NCBI RefSeq assembly: GCF_022539505.1
Contig: NC_061508.1
Location: 342,067,484-342,131,483 of the forward strand
Source: Lolium rigidum
Lineage: Eukaryota > Streptophyta > Magnoliopsida > Poales > Poaceae
Direction: 5' to 3'
Length of the DNA: 64,000 nt
In this document: one piece after another, positions 8,734-20,116 of the stretch
Numbering within the stretch: the stretch's first letter is position 1
Layout of the letters: every line of letters starts with the position of its first letter
Made by a program: the position numbers and the translations under genes
Notes under the pieces: model-generated
What the model saw: only the letters and a program-made list of their open reading frames with translations
What the model was told of the DNA's origin: nothing
The model's database searches: none

Positions 8734-11595
8734 TACCTGAGAGATAATCCTAGGAATAAACAAAATTATCTTATTTTTCATGTAAGAAGTTCATCAATGG
8801 TTAAAATTATTTCCAATAAAAACCATTAAATTTGCGCAACCTATAGAAAAATTAGCTCTAGACAGCATGCATTTCATATAAATCCATAAAAACTAGTGTT
8901 TTTAAATTGTTTGACATAGTTGAAATAATAACTTACTTACATGAATATTTTTTGGGATTCATCACATTTTCATGCATGTAATCACTCATCCATGTTTGGC
9001 ACAAAAGTGGCGGACAAAACTATTAACGGTTAGGTGCATTGCCAATTAAGTGGTAGCTCATGAGGTTTACAAATGTGCGTCTAGCATGGAACCATCCATC
9101 TCCCCTCGCGAATTAAGGTTAAATCAAAGATTTAAAAATTGTGATAGCTAGGAACATTGTATTTCCCCATGCATAAAATGAGGTTAAACTTAGATTTCAC
9201 ATCCTCTACATTATAATAAGATGATTGCACAAGAAGTACAACCAAAAATGAAAAAATTAATTTAGAGATAGCAATATATTCTGGATATAGTTACTTGAGA
9301 AACAAAAGCCAAGCATAAATCATTTATCCTATTTTTTCATGCATGCAACCGGTTCATCGATGTTTTACATATAGGTCATAGCTCACTCGATAATATACAA
9401 CAAATAATTGGACATCTGATCATATTTGAACCTTCTTTTGTTTTTAGGGGGAAAAGAAATGAAGTCTGACTTACCGACCGCGATATGCATGTCTATTCAT
9501 ATGCATGTCAACGTTTTTAGTGTGAACAAAGTTTTACTTCAAGCCAAATAACGTGTGAAAGAAATTTAATCCCTGAACTATAAGCCGTAAGGCCTACACT
9601 GCCCATGTTCCACTCCACTGAAAATAAACAGACAAAAAAATATTTTTTTGGAAAATATAAACAATTGCAGATGTTTAATGAAAATAGTACAGAAGCAGTA
9701 CAGAAAAATGCAGAGTAATTAGTCGTACAACGTGTGCAAGGATATCCCCCTAAGAACATGTGTAAGAGCAAGAATGCCCCTCGAAAAAAACATGCAACGC
9801 AGGAGGATTCTCACACAATTGAACAAGTAACAACCGGTGATATTTTTAGCCTTTTGAGGTCTCAAGCCTAAGACACACGGCCAGCGAGACGGCGCTACCA
9901 CGAGATGCAGAGGAGCACGTTTAAAATTTAAAATCTCTTTAGAAATGAGAACATAGCTTGGAAGTTGGCAGGATCAGAGCTTTTGAAGTGCCGGTCATGA
10001 TGCTCGACCACGAAACTAGAAAGGAGACTCTGGAGGAGATAAAAGGAGGGTATAGTAGCAAACTTCAGGCAGTTTGTCTTTGGAGGTGGCAAAAGCAGTT
10101 TTCAATGTACATGTATGGGCTATCTACAACCAGGATGGCTGATCACTTTCTAGAAGAATTCACCATGCTTAAGCGCATTGTACTTTCATTTTTCTGCTGG
10201 TCGATTTTTGTGAACACCCTATATGATCCTTAAGATATAAACTATTGACCTACTGAATAATTCAATACATAATTGTTCACAATGATTGATGCAGAAGCCG
10301 AGCTATGTTCCCACTTCAAAAAATATACATGTACGTACTCACCATTCAACAAACAGCCAATAACATAGGTTGGCTGCTGGAGCCGGAAAAAATGGCCGCT
10401 CTTTGCTAGCCCTCTTGCTTGCTGAACTTGGTGGTCACCAAGTCTTTTGTCTAGTGTGCCATAAGCTAAAAACAATTCTTATGTTTTTATGCATGTAACA
10501 TTTTTGTCGTTCATGTTTCAACTTTGACCAATAATAAATGTACTGCTTGTTATATAAAAAATATTATAAAAAACATACCATTGAAACCTCTATTCCGACT
10601 TTTTCTAATGATGTAACCTTCATCATACAGAATTCATTTGTAATCGTCAATTTGGTGGTCAAACTTAGATGATTTTTTTCTCGCTAATTTTGTATCAGCA
10701 AATACTTGTCGTAAGAATAAAATACATCAGCTAGAAAGTGTTAAATAGTTGTAGTAGGATTATAACTTTGTAGCGAGGAAAGATTACCGTACAAGTTTAC
10801 ATGGTATCTACGGATCCTATCCTTCCAACTTTATACTAGTACAGACGTACCGTACGACTGAAGCAGGACTAGGCACAGAACATATGGTGAATTGGAAAGA
10901 TATATTCCCTCCATCCTAAGAAAGTTCTATCGATGGATTTCTGGTCTCCGTCTCAGTTCTGCTCCAAGACACCTTAGATCAACACTTCACGAAGACGTAT
11001 GTTTTCTTATTGGCAATGACAACTACAAGATGTAGGCTAATTATACAAGTAGAATAGTCTTTGTTTGTATCACGTGCAATGAGCCAATCAGCGACGCACA
11101 GACAATTAAGCACGTGTGCGCGCGCGTCGACTACGTGCTCGATGTAAAAGACCAGTAAAACCTGCCGAAAGAGGATCTCAGGAGGGCAAGGACGCGATCG
11201 TATACGTGAAGGAACAGTTTCTCATCGGAAGCTTGTCGGCAACACTTCGTTGCCGGTCGACCACGAGGACCACCGTCTGATCCAGATGGCCGGTGAGACG
11301 AAGATGGAGACATCGCCAACAGTATCTTTTTTATGAGGAAAAACATCCCCAATAATTAACGTGGAAGTACTGTTTTTTTTTTTTGAAATCTAACGTGGAA
11401 GGACTAACTGTACCAACGTATGTACATCAGACCGTGTTGCTGGGGCGGTCCAAGTCCAACCTAATGTTGCGATCGATCGGACCGTGACTGGGGCGGCGCT
11501 CTCAGGTCAAGTCGCCGATCGACTAGTCTAGCACTACGGCCGGCCGGTGACTCGAACCCAACCGGCGCGCGGAACTACCGGCATACTCTTTTATA
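8734..11595. other. AT-rich spacer without a recognisable gene
   Basis: Between the gypsy LTR and the first SINE. Short open frames (for example 9958-10233) have no start context, homology or codon pattern that supports them. The stretch about 9241-9690 is a diverged copy of 24060-24480 (listed separately). A lone Stowaway-like half end (TCCCTCCATCCTAAGAAAG) is visible near 10912. Confidence 0.6.
9241..9690 (+). repeat. Diverged dispersed repeat, copy 1 (partner at 24060-24480)
   Basis: Shares an ordered series of words with 24060-24480 in the same orientation: GAAGCATAAAT-like, CACTCGATAAT, GGACATCTGATCATATTTG, ACCTTCTTTTGTTTT, then GCCCATGTTCCA and ACAATTGCAG. The interleaved sequence has diverged and no coding frame is shared. 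Class unknown; probably an old transposon remnant. Confidence 0.6.
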
Positions 11596-11612
11596 AACTT
11601 TATTTAAACTTT

Positions 11613-11916
11613 TTTTTTTCGAAACATAGTACAATCAAAGGCGCTCATACATACGTGCACACACTCACCCCTATGAACGCACGCACACACACCCTACCCC
11701 TATGAGCACCTCCAAGATACTGCATCGAAGAACTGATCCGGCGGGTCTTGAGATTGACGAAGTCACCACAGGCGCCTCGCTGTCGACGGGAACGTCGCCT
11801 CCCACTGAAGAATATTCCGCCTTTATGAGACACCAAAGTGTCAAATCTGGGATTTAAACTCTGGTGGGCTGGGGGTACCACTGCCCTCCTAACCATCCAA
11901 CCACAGGTTGGTTCTC
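11613..11916 (-). mobile_element. tRNA-derived SINE (Au type), minus-strand copy
   Basis: Flanked by a perfect 17-bp target duplication (AACTTTATTTAAACTTT at 11596-11612 and 11917-11933). On the minus strand it begins GAGAACCAACCTGTGGTTGG and ends in an A-rich tail (TTTCGAAAAAAAAA). It carries a pol III A-box-like GGTTGGATGGTTAGG and a decayed B box (AGTTTAAATCC). The order matches the Au SINE family of grasses as remembered. Retroposition depends on a LINE partner. Its 34-codon-plus open frames are not genes. Confidence 0.85.
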
Positions 11917-12013
11917 AACTTTATTTAAACTTTAGATGACTTGCAACCTCACGTACAAAATGAATGCCGTACAATTAAAGTGACTAATCACATTTACAAA
12001 AATTCTAATTAGC

Positions 12014-12313
12014 GAGAACCAACCTATGGTTGAAAGGTTATGGGGTAGTGGCACCCCCAGCCTAGAGTTCAAATCCCGGGTTTGACATTTTAGTGTCTCA
12101 TAAAGACAAAATATTTTTTAGTGAGAGGCGACGTTTCCGTCGACATCCAGGTGCCTGTGGTGACTTCGTTAATCTCATGACCTGCCAGATTAGATCTTCG
12201 ATGCAGTCTCTCGGAGGTGCTCATAGGGGTAGGGTGAGTGTGCATATGCGTTCATAGGGGTGACTGTGTGCGCGCATGTGTGAGCGTCTTTGATTGTACT
12301 GTCTTTCGTAAAA
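12014..12313 (+). mobile_element. tRNA-derived SINE (Au type), plus-strand copy
   Basis: Homologous to the copy at 11613-11916 over its whole length but in the opposite orientation. It starts GAGAACCAACCTATGG and ends TTTCGTAAAAAAA. The B-box-like AGTTCAAATCC is at 12067-12077. A 14-bp target duplication with one mismatch (AAATTCTAATTAGC at 12000-12013; AAATCCTAATTAGC at 12314-12327) brackets it, so it inserted independently of its neighbour. Confidence 0.85.
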
Positions 12314-12327
12314 AAATCCTAATTAGC

Positions 12328-12767
12328 AAAGGATTATATCTTGCGTCAATTCTCATACATTTTGGAGTATCCCTATTTACTCAGCTTACTGCCCTAGAAA
12401 TATTAAATTTTCCAAGCGGTTCCTACATGGTACTACTTCCGTTTCCAGAAAAGAAGGAATATAATATTTTTCCAAAACTCAAAGTGTGTAAAGCTTGGTG
12501 AAACTTTTGAAAAAAGGCCAGTAACAATACAGAATTACTACCCTAGATACATCATGAAATATATTACTTTTGTTACTATTAAAATAACGTTACGGCCGCT
12601 TATCGTATTTTTGTAACAACATTGGTCAAAGTTTTTTGATGTTTGAAGGAAAGTATACGCATTGTTTTTATAAACAGAGGGATTAGCTTTGTTTCTTAGG
12701 ATCGTCTATGTATGAAGTCGCGAGTGGACAGATTCACCTTGAAAGGTCAATTTATTAGTTATTACTA
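12328..12767. other. AT-rich spacer, nothing recognised
   Basis: Between the second SINE and a Stowaway MITE. No ORF, RNA gene or repeat boundary is supported here. Confidence 0.5.
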
Positions 12768-13002
12768 CTCCCTCTGTATCGATTTAATAGGCACACACGT
12801 AGTTTAAGCATAATTTAATCATTAATTTAGTCACAAAATATAAATTATATGTCTATAAAATCTATACCATTAGATTTATATTCAAGTAAGGTTTCCAATG
12901 ATATAATTTTTATGTCATATTTTCCATATTTTATTAACCAAAATAATGGTCAAAGTGTTTTCTTGAATTACGTGCATACATGTTAAACCGGTACAGAGGG
13001 AG
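12768..13002. mobile_element. Stowaway (Tc1/mariner) MITE
   Basis: Inverted ends CTCCCTCTGTA (12768) and TACAGAGGGAG (ending 13002) with TA duplications at 12766-12767 and 13003-13004. Length 235 bp, AT-rich, non-coding: the standard Stowaway form, mobilised in trans by mariner-type transposases. Confidence 0.85.
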
Positions 13003-13010
13003 TATAGAAG

Positions 13011-13125
13011 TGTGGCTTGCTCACTTGGTTAGAAAAATGATGTACAAATCAGCCTAGTAGGTTCAAGTCCTAACAGATATAGATTTGGGTTCTTATTATT
13101 GAATAAAATCATTGTATTCCTTTAA
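13011..13125 (+). mobile_element. tRNA-derived SINE, second family
   Basis: A strong pol III split promoter: the A-box region TGCTCACTTGGTTAG at 13019-13033 and a consensus B box GGTTCAAGTCC at 13060-13070. It is followed by a short tail reading ATTGAATAAAATCATTG. Spacing fits a tRNA-like head, but acceptor stem and anticodon arm cannot be folded, so it is called a SINE rather than a tRNA. The left edge abuts the Stowaway MITE; the right edge is approximate. Confidence 0.6.
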
Positions 13126-13302
13126 AAATGCACTCTTCCATATTTTAATTAATCAATTTGTATATACATATATATCATAAAATAATAACTCATACCCGAC
13201 CTTTTTTAATGTTACACACATCAAAGAGTCTAATACTCCACAAAATACTAGTCAAATTCATCATCTACAAATTAGGCCTAATTAGGTTTATAATTTTTTT
13301 GT

Positions 13303-13451
13303 AATCCCTCTGTTCAATATTATAAGATATTTTAGATAATTTAATGTGCAGCAGATATAAACCGAAATGAGTCAACCTACATGCTGAATGCGTCTAGATA
13401 CGTACATTTTCAGATAAAATTATAAGATCTTATAACTGTGAACCTAGGGAG
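13303..13451. mobile_element. Stowaway-type MITE
   Basis: Inverted ends AATCCCTCTGTTCA... and ...TGAACCTAGGGAGT, with the family-typical TATAAGAT words just inside both ends. About 150 bp. TIR imperfect, edges approximate. Confidence 0.65.
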
Positions 13452-13999
13452 TAACTAATTCAAAAGAAACAAGCAGTAGAGAATTGTATAGAACCAAGTT
13501 TTTCATAAAGCCAAACAGATACATACATATCTTAGTAGTTTGTGAGACGAAGTAAGTATATTTGTGAACCCTCTAGCATTGATGTTGAGACAACAATAAT
13601 TTCATTTTGTAATCTCCTCGTTTTTGCTTCCTAGTTGTGACATTTACTTCATTTTTAAATCTTGCCACATTTTTCTTCTTAATTACTACTCCAGAGTAGT
13701 TGTGACATTTTTCTTCTTAATTATTAGTTATTTGTGATAAGATGGTGGTTTAGACTACTCAGAACTCGGGCCTACTCATTAGTGGTCACTAGTAGAAAAA
13801 CACCCTTTAGTACCGATTCCAGAGGGCTTTTAGTACCAGTTTTGGCAACAGGTACTAATGATTCGGGACTAAAGCCCCCCCCTTTGGTACCGGTTCCTTA
13901 CGAATCGGTACTAAAGGTGCCTCCACATTGACACGAAGGAGCCCGCGGGGCTGGAGACCTTTGGTACCGATTTGTAATACGAACCGGTACCAAAGGATA

Positions 14000-14900
14000 A
14001 CGGTGCCATTTTTATATCCAATGTTTTATCTATTTTTTCACTTCCTCTTTTTATCTATTTTTTTAATTATTTTTCACTCCCTCTTTTTATCTATTTTTTA
14101 GAATTTCTAATATTTTAGTTATTTGACAAGTTTAGTCTCTAACTACACTTATCTCTAGTCCAATTACTTACTCGTGATCAAACTTCCCGCTCGGTCACCC
14201 ATCCTCCTCCTACTCTAGAACTGGCACGTTTAACTTTTCGAGTTCCTTTCAATCTCACTTTCAAGTGCTTCGTGCGCATGTTATTGATAGTAGTATCATA
14301 TCAATCCTATTAACATGTTGGTCACGATATCACACTTTTTTATTGTTTGAATTGTACATGATTTTTTTTAAAAAGTAAAGATGTAAAAATAATATTAAAT
14401 AAATAAATAAATAATAAAATTTTAATTATTTTTACTTATTAAATATATTTTGAATTTTAATTTGTTTTTGCAGAATCTAAAACCTAAAAATTTGTAAATC
14501 TAAAAATTTACTAACCTTTATGGTTAAGTAATAGTAATCTCTATGCAAGAAGGAATTATTAATTTAAATTTAAAAAATAATAAATTAATAAAATCCTGAA
14601 TTTCTAGCGAAAACTAAAATGTTCCTCCTTTTATATTTACATTTGTAATTTTTAGAATCTAAAAATTGGCTAACCGGGTGAAATGTTTTCGGGTAAAAAT
14701 TGTGGGCTAGAACGGTACCAAAGGTTTTTCTGAACGGTTTCTGTTTTCGAGTTAAATTCCAGAAAATGGTTTAAGTTTGAAAATTCATATCTTTCAAACC
14801 GTTCATCGAAATGCAAAGTATTTTATATGTTTTTCAGTCAAAAAAATGCAAAAAAGAAACGGGCGGGCGGAAAAGGGCGGGAAATAATAGGCGGGAATAA
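14000..14900. other. AT-rich interior of the second CACTA element
   Basis: No ORF of note. Runs of AAATAAATAAATAA (about 14397-14412) and many TTTT/AAAA tracts; nothing beyond the CACTA body is recognised. Confidence 0.5.
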
Positions 14901-14989
14901 ATTTTTATTACGAAGCTCAACTGAAAATTAAGATGCATGGCCAAATTAAGTCACAATCGGTCGAACTTGTTTTCGAATGTTGGAGTGAT

Positions 14990-15510
14990 TCAGTCATACT
15001 CGTGCCTGGCCCTATAAACTTCGATATTGTAGTCGTCGTAGTCGCCGACTTCATCGTAGCTGGCATCGGGGTCGCAGTAGTCGAACCTCGGCGGACGAGC
15101 ATGCGTGGGCTAATACTTAGGGTAGCGCATGCGGGGGCCACGGTAGGCAATGACACTCTGGAGAGTCCGGCTGTGCCACCACAGCCGACGGTCGGCCTCG
15201 TTGAAGTTCGAACGAGACGGGCCGTCCTCATCGTGCCTGGCAAGTGCACTCTCACGCCGATTGATGGAGAAGCCGTCCCAAATCGGGATGTAGTCGGGAT
15301 GCCACTGGGGATTCCTCCACTGCTGTGGCGTGAGCACGAAATAGTAGTGGTTCGTGATGGACATCTGACGCACCACACCTAGAGGGAAAGGAGGGACCGG
15401 TACGCCTTCGACGCTCAGCATCCAGCCGGTGGGGACGTGGTAGCCCGACGGGCAGGGGTAGTTCGAGGCGCAAAGCGCCTCCGGGGGGTTAGAGATACGA
15501 TGGAAGCTAT
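14990..15510 (-). pseudogene. CACTA-borne ORF of unknown function, decayed copy
   Basis: Homologous over its length to the ORF at 44845-45371. Conserved stretches are ALCASNYPCP, VPTGW.LSV, the segment ITNHYYF.LTP, NPQWHPDY, SINRRE.ALARH and NFNEA.RRLWW, with a C-terminal tail ending ARHEYD. Here the start codon position reads ATA (15510-15508), there is a frameshift after about ten codons, and a stop falls before the acidic Asp/Tyr tail. It is therefore unlikely to be translated as a whole. No known domain is recognised. It lies next to the subterminal repeats with its promoter facing them, as in the homologous locus, which suggests a standard cargo of this CACTA family rather than a random capture. 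Confidence 0.7.
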
Positions 15511-15573
15511 GGGAGAGAGTGACGAGGTTTGCAGATATAAGTCTATATGTGATATGGAAATGGAGGCCAAACC

Positions 15574-15584
15574 TACATATATAT
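15574..15584 (-). promoter_or_regulatory. TATA box of the decayed CACTA-borne ORF
   Basis: Minus-strand CTATATATATG lies about 65 bases before the former start codon. The same box and the surrounding sequence (GCGCCACTG...CCGC..TTTCC) are present upstream of the homologous ORF at 44845, so promoter and ORF were inherited together. Confidence 0.6.
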
Positions 15585-15894
15585 AGTAGAAAAATGATGG
15601 GAAGACGGAGGCGGAAAGCGGTGGAAAGCGCGGGAACAAAATATGCTGGAACACAGTGGCGCGGTAAGAAAAAAGACATAAGATATATATTGTCATAACA
15701 TGATGGGGCCAACATGTCTGGAGATGTTTGAACATATACTCCCAAAAATAAGATATAAGAAGTTTAACATAGACTTTTGACATGCAACATAAAAGGAAAA
15801 AAAGCAGGACTAAAAGCCTCAATGTGAAAAAAAACAGGAAAAAATCAGGACTAAGACCCTTTAGTACCTGTTATTTATACGAACCGGTACTAAG

Positions 15895-17940
15895 AGCATC
15901 TCCAGCCGTCTCCCCGACGAGGCCCCCGAGACGCCTTTTTTTCATCCGGATGGACGAAAACGGCCCAATCGCACCCCGACTCCTCGTTTTCGTCCGGATT
16001 AAGCCTTCATCCGTCCGGAGAGTCCAGGCCATCCCCGCCCCCCCGGGGTGCGCTCGGGGACTCCGGACGAGAGAAAAGCGGGGACGGGCCCGCTCTGTCG
16101 GCGAGAGAACAGACAAACAACACCACTTTGTCCACGCAAATCCCTCCTCCCCTACCGTTGCTCTGTCACTACCGGCACCACCACTCGCCAATCCACCGGC
16201 CGGTAGCCTCAACTCCGCCGTTCCACCACCCAACAGCCTATATTCCGCCACCCGTCGTGCCCTCTGCCTATTTTCCACCGCCGGGCAGTTCCCTCGCTTC
16301 GATCCTCATCGACACACCCGGCAGGTGTTCGTCCAATTGCCTGGCCGAACATGGACTCTGACGAGGAGGAGGAGCAGATGTTCACCGAGCTTCTTGAAGA
16401 AGAAACGGCAGCCTCCGCCAAGACGAGGAGCACCTGTTGATCCTAGCTTGCCTGTCCGGTTTGTACGCCGATTCGGCCATTGGTCGCCGTGGTGGGTCGG
16501 CACCAGGTCGCCGGAAGTGCAAGACGAGACAACGAATGGAGGGCTACTGCATGCTCTACGCCGACTACTTCGTCGACAACCATTGCACGGTGAGGCTGTT
16601 TTTAGGCGTTGTTTGAGGATGAGCCGGAAGCTCTTCCTGAAAATTGTGTATGTCCTTCGAGAGTACGACTCCTATTTCAGATGCAAGTTGGATTGCACCG
16701 GCATGGAAGGGTTTTCCACCCTCCAAAAGTGCACGGTGGCTATGCGGATGCTGGCATATGGAGCTCCTGCTGATTCTACCGATGACTATCTTCGGATGGC
16801 GGAGTCCACTGCCCTTGATTGTTTCTACCGATTCTGCAGGGCGGTGATAGCAGTGTTCGGGGACATCTATTTGAGATGACCGACTATCGAAGACACTGCT
16901 AAGATCCTCGCTGTCAATGAAGCTCGGGGATTTCCAGGGATGCTTGGAAGCATTGACTGCATGCATTGGAAATGGAAGAATTGTCCGTTTGCCTGGCAGG
17001 GAATGTACAAGGGTCACAAAAAAGTATGCAATGTGATACTTGAGGCAGTGGCTACCCATGATCTTTAGATTTGGCACTCCTTCTTTGGTATGCCGGGATC
17101 CAACAACGACATCAACGTCTTGCAGTGCTCGCCGATCTTCTCCAAGCTTGTTGAGGGTCATGCTCCCCAGGTTAACTTTGTGATCAATGGCCGCCAGTAC
17201 AACAAGGGATACTATCTTGCAGACGGTATCTATCCAAAGTGGGTAACATTTCTGAAGACTATCTCAGGCGTCATCGTCCCGAAGGAGGTGGAGTTTGTCA
17301 GGTTACAAGAAGGTTGCCGAAAGCACGTCGAGCGTGCATTTGGTGTCCTCCAGCAGAGATTTACTCTAGTCCGGTTCCCCGCTTTGACTTGGTCCAAACA
17401 TCAGATGTGGGAGGTGATGAACTGTTGTGTGTGCTTACACAACATGATTGTCGAGGATGAGCGGAAGCATCCGGTTCCTCTGAGCGAACAAGCTGCACCA
17501 TATGACAGAGAGGGTCTTCTTGCACAGCCTAACCACCAGGTGCCGGCATCGTGGGCTGCGTTCATCGCTATGCGTCAGGGAGAATTCGAGACTCCACTAT
17601 GCATCAACAGCTGCAGGATGATCTGGTTGAGCACATATAGACGCTTCGAGGCAACACCAACTAATTTCCATTTGATTTGTTTGAAAACTTGTTTTGTTAT
17701 GTTGAACTGTAATATTTATTTGTAAAAATAAGCCAAATGTTGGCAAAAGTAGTCAAATTCACCGAATTATGCAGTAAATTTGGCATCCAGGGATGTTTTT
17801 CTCTAAAAGCACGCCGAACCCCGGGTGTCTACCGGGGAGACGACTGGAACTTCGACGCTCCCCGGGCCAAACTTTCGTCCAATCCGGCGCTAAATAGCGC
17901 CGGATTTCATCCCGGGGTGCCCCAACGGCTGGAGATGCTC
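15895..17940 (+). mobile_element. PIF/Harbinger transposon nested in the CACTA element
   Basis: Inverted ends GAGCATCTCCAGCCGT (15895) and ACGGCTGGAGATGCTC (ending 17940), flanked by the TAA duplication (15892-15894, 17941-17943) typical of PIF/Harbinger. 2046 bp. It encodes a single DDE transposase; no separate Myb-like ORF is seen. It splits a CTTTAGTACC-type subterminal repeat of the surrounding CACTA, so it inserted later. Confidence 0.95.
16351..17664 (+). pseudogene. PIF/Harbinger (HARBI1-like, DDE_Tnp_4) transposase
   Basis: Reads from the ATG at 16351 (MDSDEEEEQM) to TAA 17662-17664. This is the transposase that cuts and pastes the Harbinger element. The DDE catalytic residues can be followed: GSIDCMHW (about 16950), GSNNDINVL (about 17095) and ERAFG (about 17330). 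An upstream HTH-like segment includes RMSRKLFLKIVY and KCTVAMRMLAYG. The frame is broken: a shift near 16417-16440, in-frame stops at 16877-16879 (TGA) and 17067-17069 (TAG), and a shift near 17590. The acidic N-terminus and CVCLHNMI...PLSEQAAPYD C-terminus match grass family members as remembered. Inactive as read. Confidence 0.88.
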
Positions 17941-18143
17941 TAAAGGTGGAACGCCGGCCCCACCTCCACCTCAAATTTGACGCGAAATCCTTTAATACCG
18001 GTTCGTACTAAAGATCCGAAACGAACGGTACTAAAGGTTGCCGTCTCTCTGGGCAGTGAAACTGGTACTAATGCACCTTTAGTACCAGTTCGTAAGAAAA
18101 CCGGTACTAAAGGTCAAATCCTTTGGCCGTTTTTCTACTAGTG

Positions 18144-18787
18144 GGTGTATCAAGTCATCTCAAATGTCCTCAATTTTTTTTATCAAACCAAATAAAATAC
18201 TAAATAAATCACATGTCAAGTTTACCATATGGGTGAAGGTATGAGTTTCGTCCAATCTTCTTGGGGATTATATCTCCTCTGCTCTCTATAAAAACTCTAG
18301 GACCGAACAACCCCAGAGAGTTGAGCAGTTCTGTTGATTAACTGATCAACCATGGTCCTCTAATTTGCTTACGCTGCCAAGTGCCAACTACTCTAAGCTA
18401 GCCCATCACCGAATACCAGTTTGCATGCGTGTTCATGAGAAACCACGAAGTCCAACTCAGACCAAAATGAGGCTTGCATGTGGCATATCGTCTTCTAGCT
18501 CCTTGTGTGGTAGCTCGCACGCTGTGTTCGAGTTCAAATTCCACCGTTTGACCCACGACGAATTTGTCTTGTCAACGTCAGAGAGAGACTCTTCAAGATC
18601 TTCACGCGTGGTTAGGTCATATACTTGAATGATTGGATCGTCCATGCATATTTTAACTTAATTAATGCACATGTTTATCTATACAAAACTCTGGGAAAGC
18701 TATATACTGAAGTACGTCTCAGAGGATGGATGTTATTTTTCATCATCCAGACAAATAAATATAGATGGGAGGTGGCGTTTTGGCTCG
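18144..18787. other. Spacer upstream of the SAUR gene, nothing certain
   Basis: Apart from a promoter-like patch at 18286, no gene is supported. Short open frames on both strands at 18365-18645 overlap each other and show no domain. Confidence 0.45.
18286..18360 (+). promoter_or_regulatory. Promoter-like patch: TATA box followed by a three-codon ORF
   Basis: CTATAAAA at 18286-18293 is followed 59 bases later by ACCATGG with start ATG 18352, read as ATG-GTC-CTC-TAA. This may be the relic promoter and 5' leader of a lost gene. Nothing recognisable follows. Confidence 0.25.
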
Positions 18788-19137
18788 TAGGAGCAAATGC
18801 TCCATTATATAAAATAATTTAAAATTAATTTTAAAAATGTCAAAAGAATTTACATAAATTTTTTGGTGTACATCGTGACATTCTATGTTCGTACACACGT
18901 TTTTATGGAAAAACAACATTTTGTGTGGTGTGTAGAAAAAAGACAAAAAAATGTGTTGTACATAGTCGTGTTACAACAATCAAAATTTGTCTTTTTTACA
19001 GGAGTCACATAAAACAATTTATTTTTTTGAAAATTTGTGTACCAACATAAAATGTCTAGATGTACATGTAAAAATTTAGTTTAGAATTTTTTGACACTTC
19101 AAAATGTGGATTCATACAATGGGAGCAAATGCTCCTA
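18788..19137. mobile_element. MITE with GGAGCAAATGCTCC ends
   Basis: The self-complementary TAGGAGCAAATGCTCC at the left end is matched by GGAGCAAATGCTCCTA at the right; homology of the two inverted arms continues inward (TGTCAAAA.AATT). About 350 bp, AT-rich, non-coding. Superfamily uncertain; the target duplication could not be fixed. Confidence 0.6.
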
Positions 19138-19762
19138 TAAGTCGAAGTGCATTTCCCATATAGATGGTCATCTTTTACGGTCACGGATGGTTCCTAAAAA
19201 TGACAACCACTGGAAAACTTGTAATATCGATCATAATTCGCTCTCCTAATTCTAGGAACATACATCTCCACCAAGCATGTTTTTTTCTTCTAAAATATAG
19301 CCCTGGAAAAAATCAAAAAATCAATTTCCATGAGCGAGCTAGAATGCTATATTGGCTGTGTGCATCAAACTTCGAAAAATAAATGACATTCAAGATAGTG
19401 GCAATTAATTAACATAAATCTAACGGCTGTTTCAACTTTCAAAATTCGAGCACACGTACTGACCAAATTACATGGTCCTAACTTTCAAAGATGCTAGCTG
19501 ATGGCCGCCAACATCTTTGAAACACACTAGATGTTGACCCGAACCACGACTCCAACGCCACCACACAACACAAAACCTTCCATCTCGCTCTCTACCCTCC
19601 ACATTTTTCCCCAGTAGAAAGGAAGCAGCTAGCTCATAATCCAGGCCAACATTCCATCGCTTATAAGAGGAGAACCCCAAGTTAGTCAAGGCCAAGCAAA
19701 GCAACACAAACACACATGCATTCATGCATGCAAATCGAAATCAACCTAACTAGATAGCTAGC

Positions 19763-19768
19763 TATATA
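19763..19768 (+). promoter_or_regulatory. TATA box of the SAUR gene
   Basis: GCTATATAGATAC; TATATA lies 61-66 bases before the start codon, placing transcription start near 19795 and giving a leader of about 35 bases. No TGTCTC auxin-response core was seen in the 400 bases upstream. Confidence 0.5.
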
Positions 19769-19828
19769 GATACATTATCTGCTGCATAATCAATACGTTC
19801 GTCAGCGCGCTTCATCGAGCAACTGACG

Positions 19829-20116
19829 ATGAGGGAGTTGATTCGGCGGCTGAGCTTCTCGGACCGGGTGAGCGACGGCAGCGGCGGCGTGCCACGCGGG
19901 TGTGTGCCCCTGCTCGTGGTTGGCGATGGCGACGAGGAAAGCGAGCGGTTCGTGGTGCGGGTGGAGGCGCTGCGGCACCCGTCGTTGGCGGCGCTGCTGG
20001 AGATGGCCGCGCAGGAGTTCGGGTACAAGCAGGAGGGCATTCTCCGCGTCCCCTGCGCCGTCCACCAGTTCAAGCAGGCGCTCTCCACCGCCGGCGCCGT
20101 CTCCACCAAGTACTGA
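19829..20116 (+). CDS. SAUR-family auxin-responsive protein
   Basis: Intronless 95-residue protein with the SAUR (Auxin_inducible, PF02519) domain. VPRGCVPLLVVGD is at residues 22-34, then ERFVVRVEALRHPSLAALLEMA..EFGY (residues 38-65) and GILRVPCAVHQFKQAL near the C-terminus. Grass SAURs are usually 90-160 residues, so length is normal. SAUR proteins are small cytosolic or plasma-membrane-associated effectors that inhibit PP2C.D phosphatases, thereby activating H+-ATPases and cell expansion; that role is family knowledge. The start ATG is supported by its lack of upstream in-frame extension and by the TATA box 60 bases before. GC-rich coding with GC-rich third positions, unlike the AT-rich surroundings. 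The frame is intact, with no CWG-linked shifts. This is the only convincing host gene in the window. Confidence 0.92.
   Translation: MRELIRRLSFSDRVSDGSGGVPRGCVPLLVVGDGDEESERFVVRVEALRHPSLAALLEMAAQEFGYKQEGILRVPCAVHQFKQALSTAGAVSTKY

Larger units (their letters stand above)
13787..18143. mobile_element. CACTA transposon carrying a gene of unknown function, host of a Harbinger element
   Basis: Inverted ends CACTAGTAGAAAAAC at 13787 and, inverted, at 18143, with the 3-bp duplication GGT (13784-13786, 18144-18146). Subterminal repeats of the form CTTTAGTACCGGTT / AACCGGTACTAAAGG occur in both orientations near each end (13806-13996 and 15858-15894, 17990-18115). It encodes no CACTA transposase. Inside are a minus-strand ORF family also found at 44845, an AT-rich stretch (about 14000-14900) with no gene, and a nested PIF/Harbinger element. 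Without that insertion it would be about 2.3 kb. Confidence 0.93.

Noticed and set aside
9958..10233. 91-codon plus-strand open frame
   Set aside because: No recognisable domain and no promoter or splice support in an AT-rich spacer.
13013..13085. Possible tRNA gene
   Set aside because: A and B boxes are good, but acceptor and anticodon stems cannot be formed; a SINE head explains it better.
18457..18645. 62-codon minus-strand frame near the promoter-like patch
   Set aside because: Overlaps an equally open plus-strand frame; no family resemblance.
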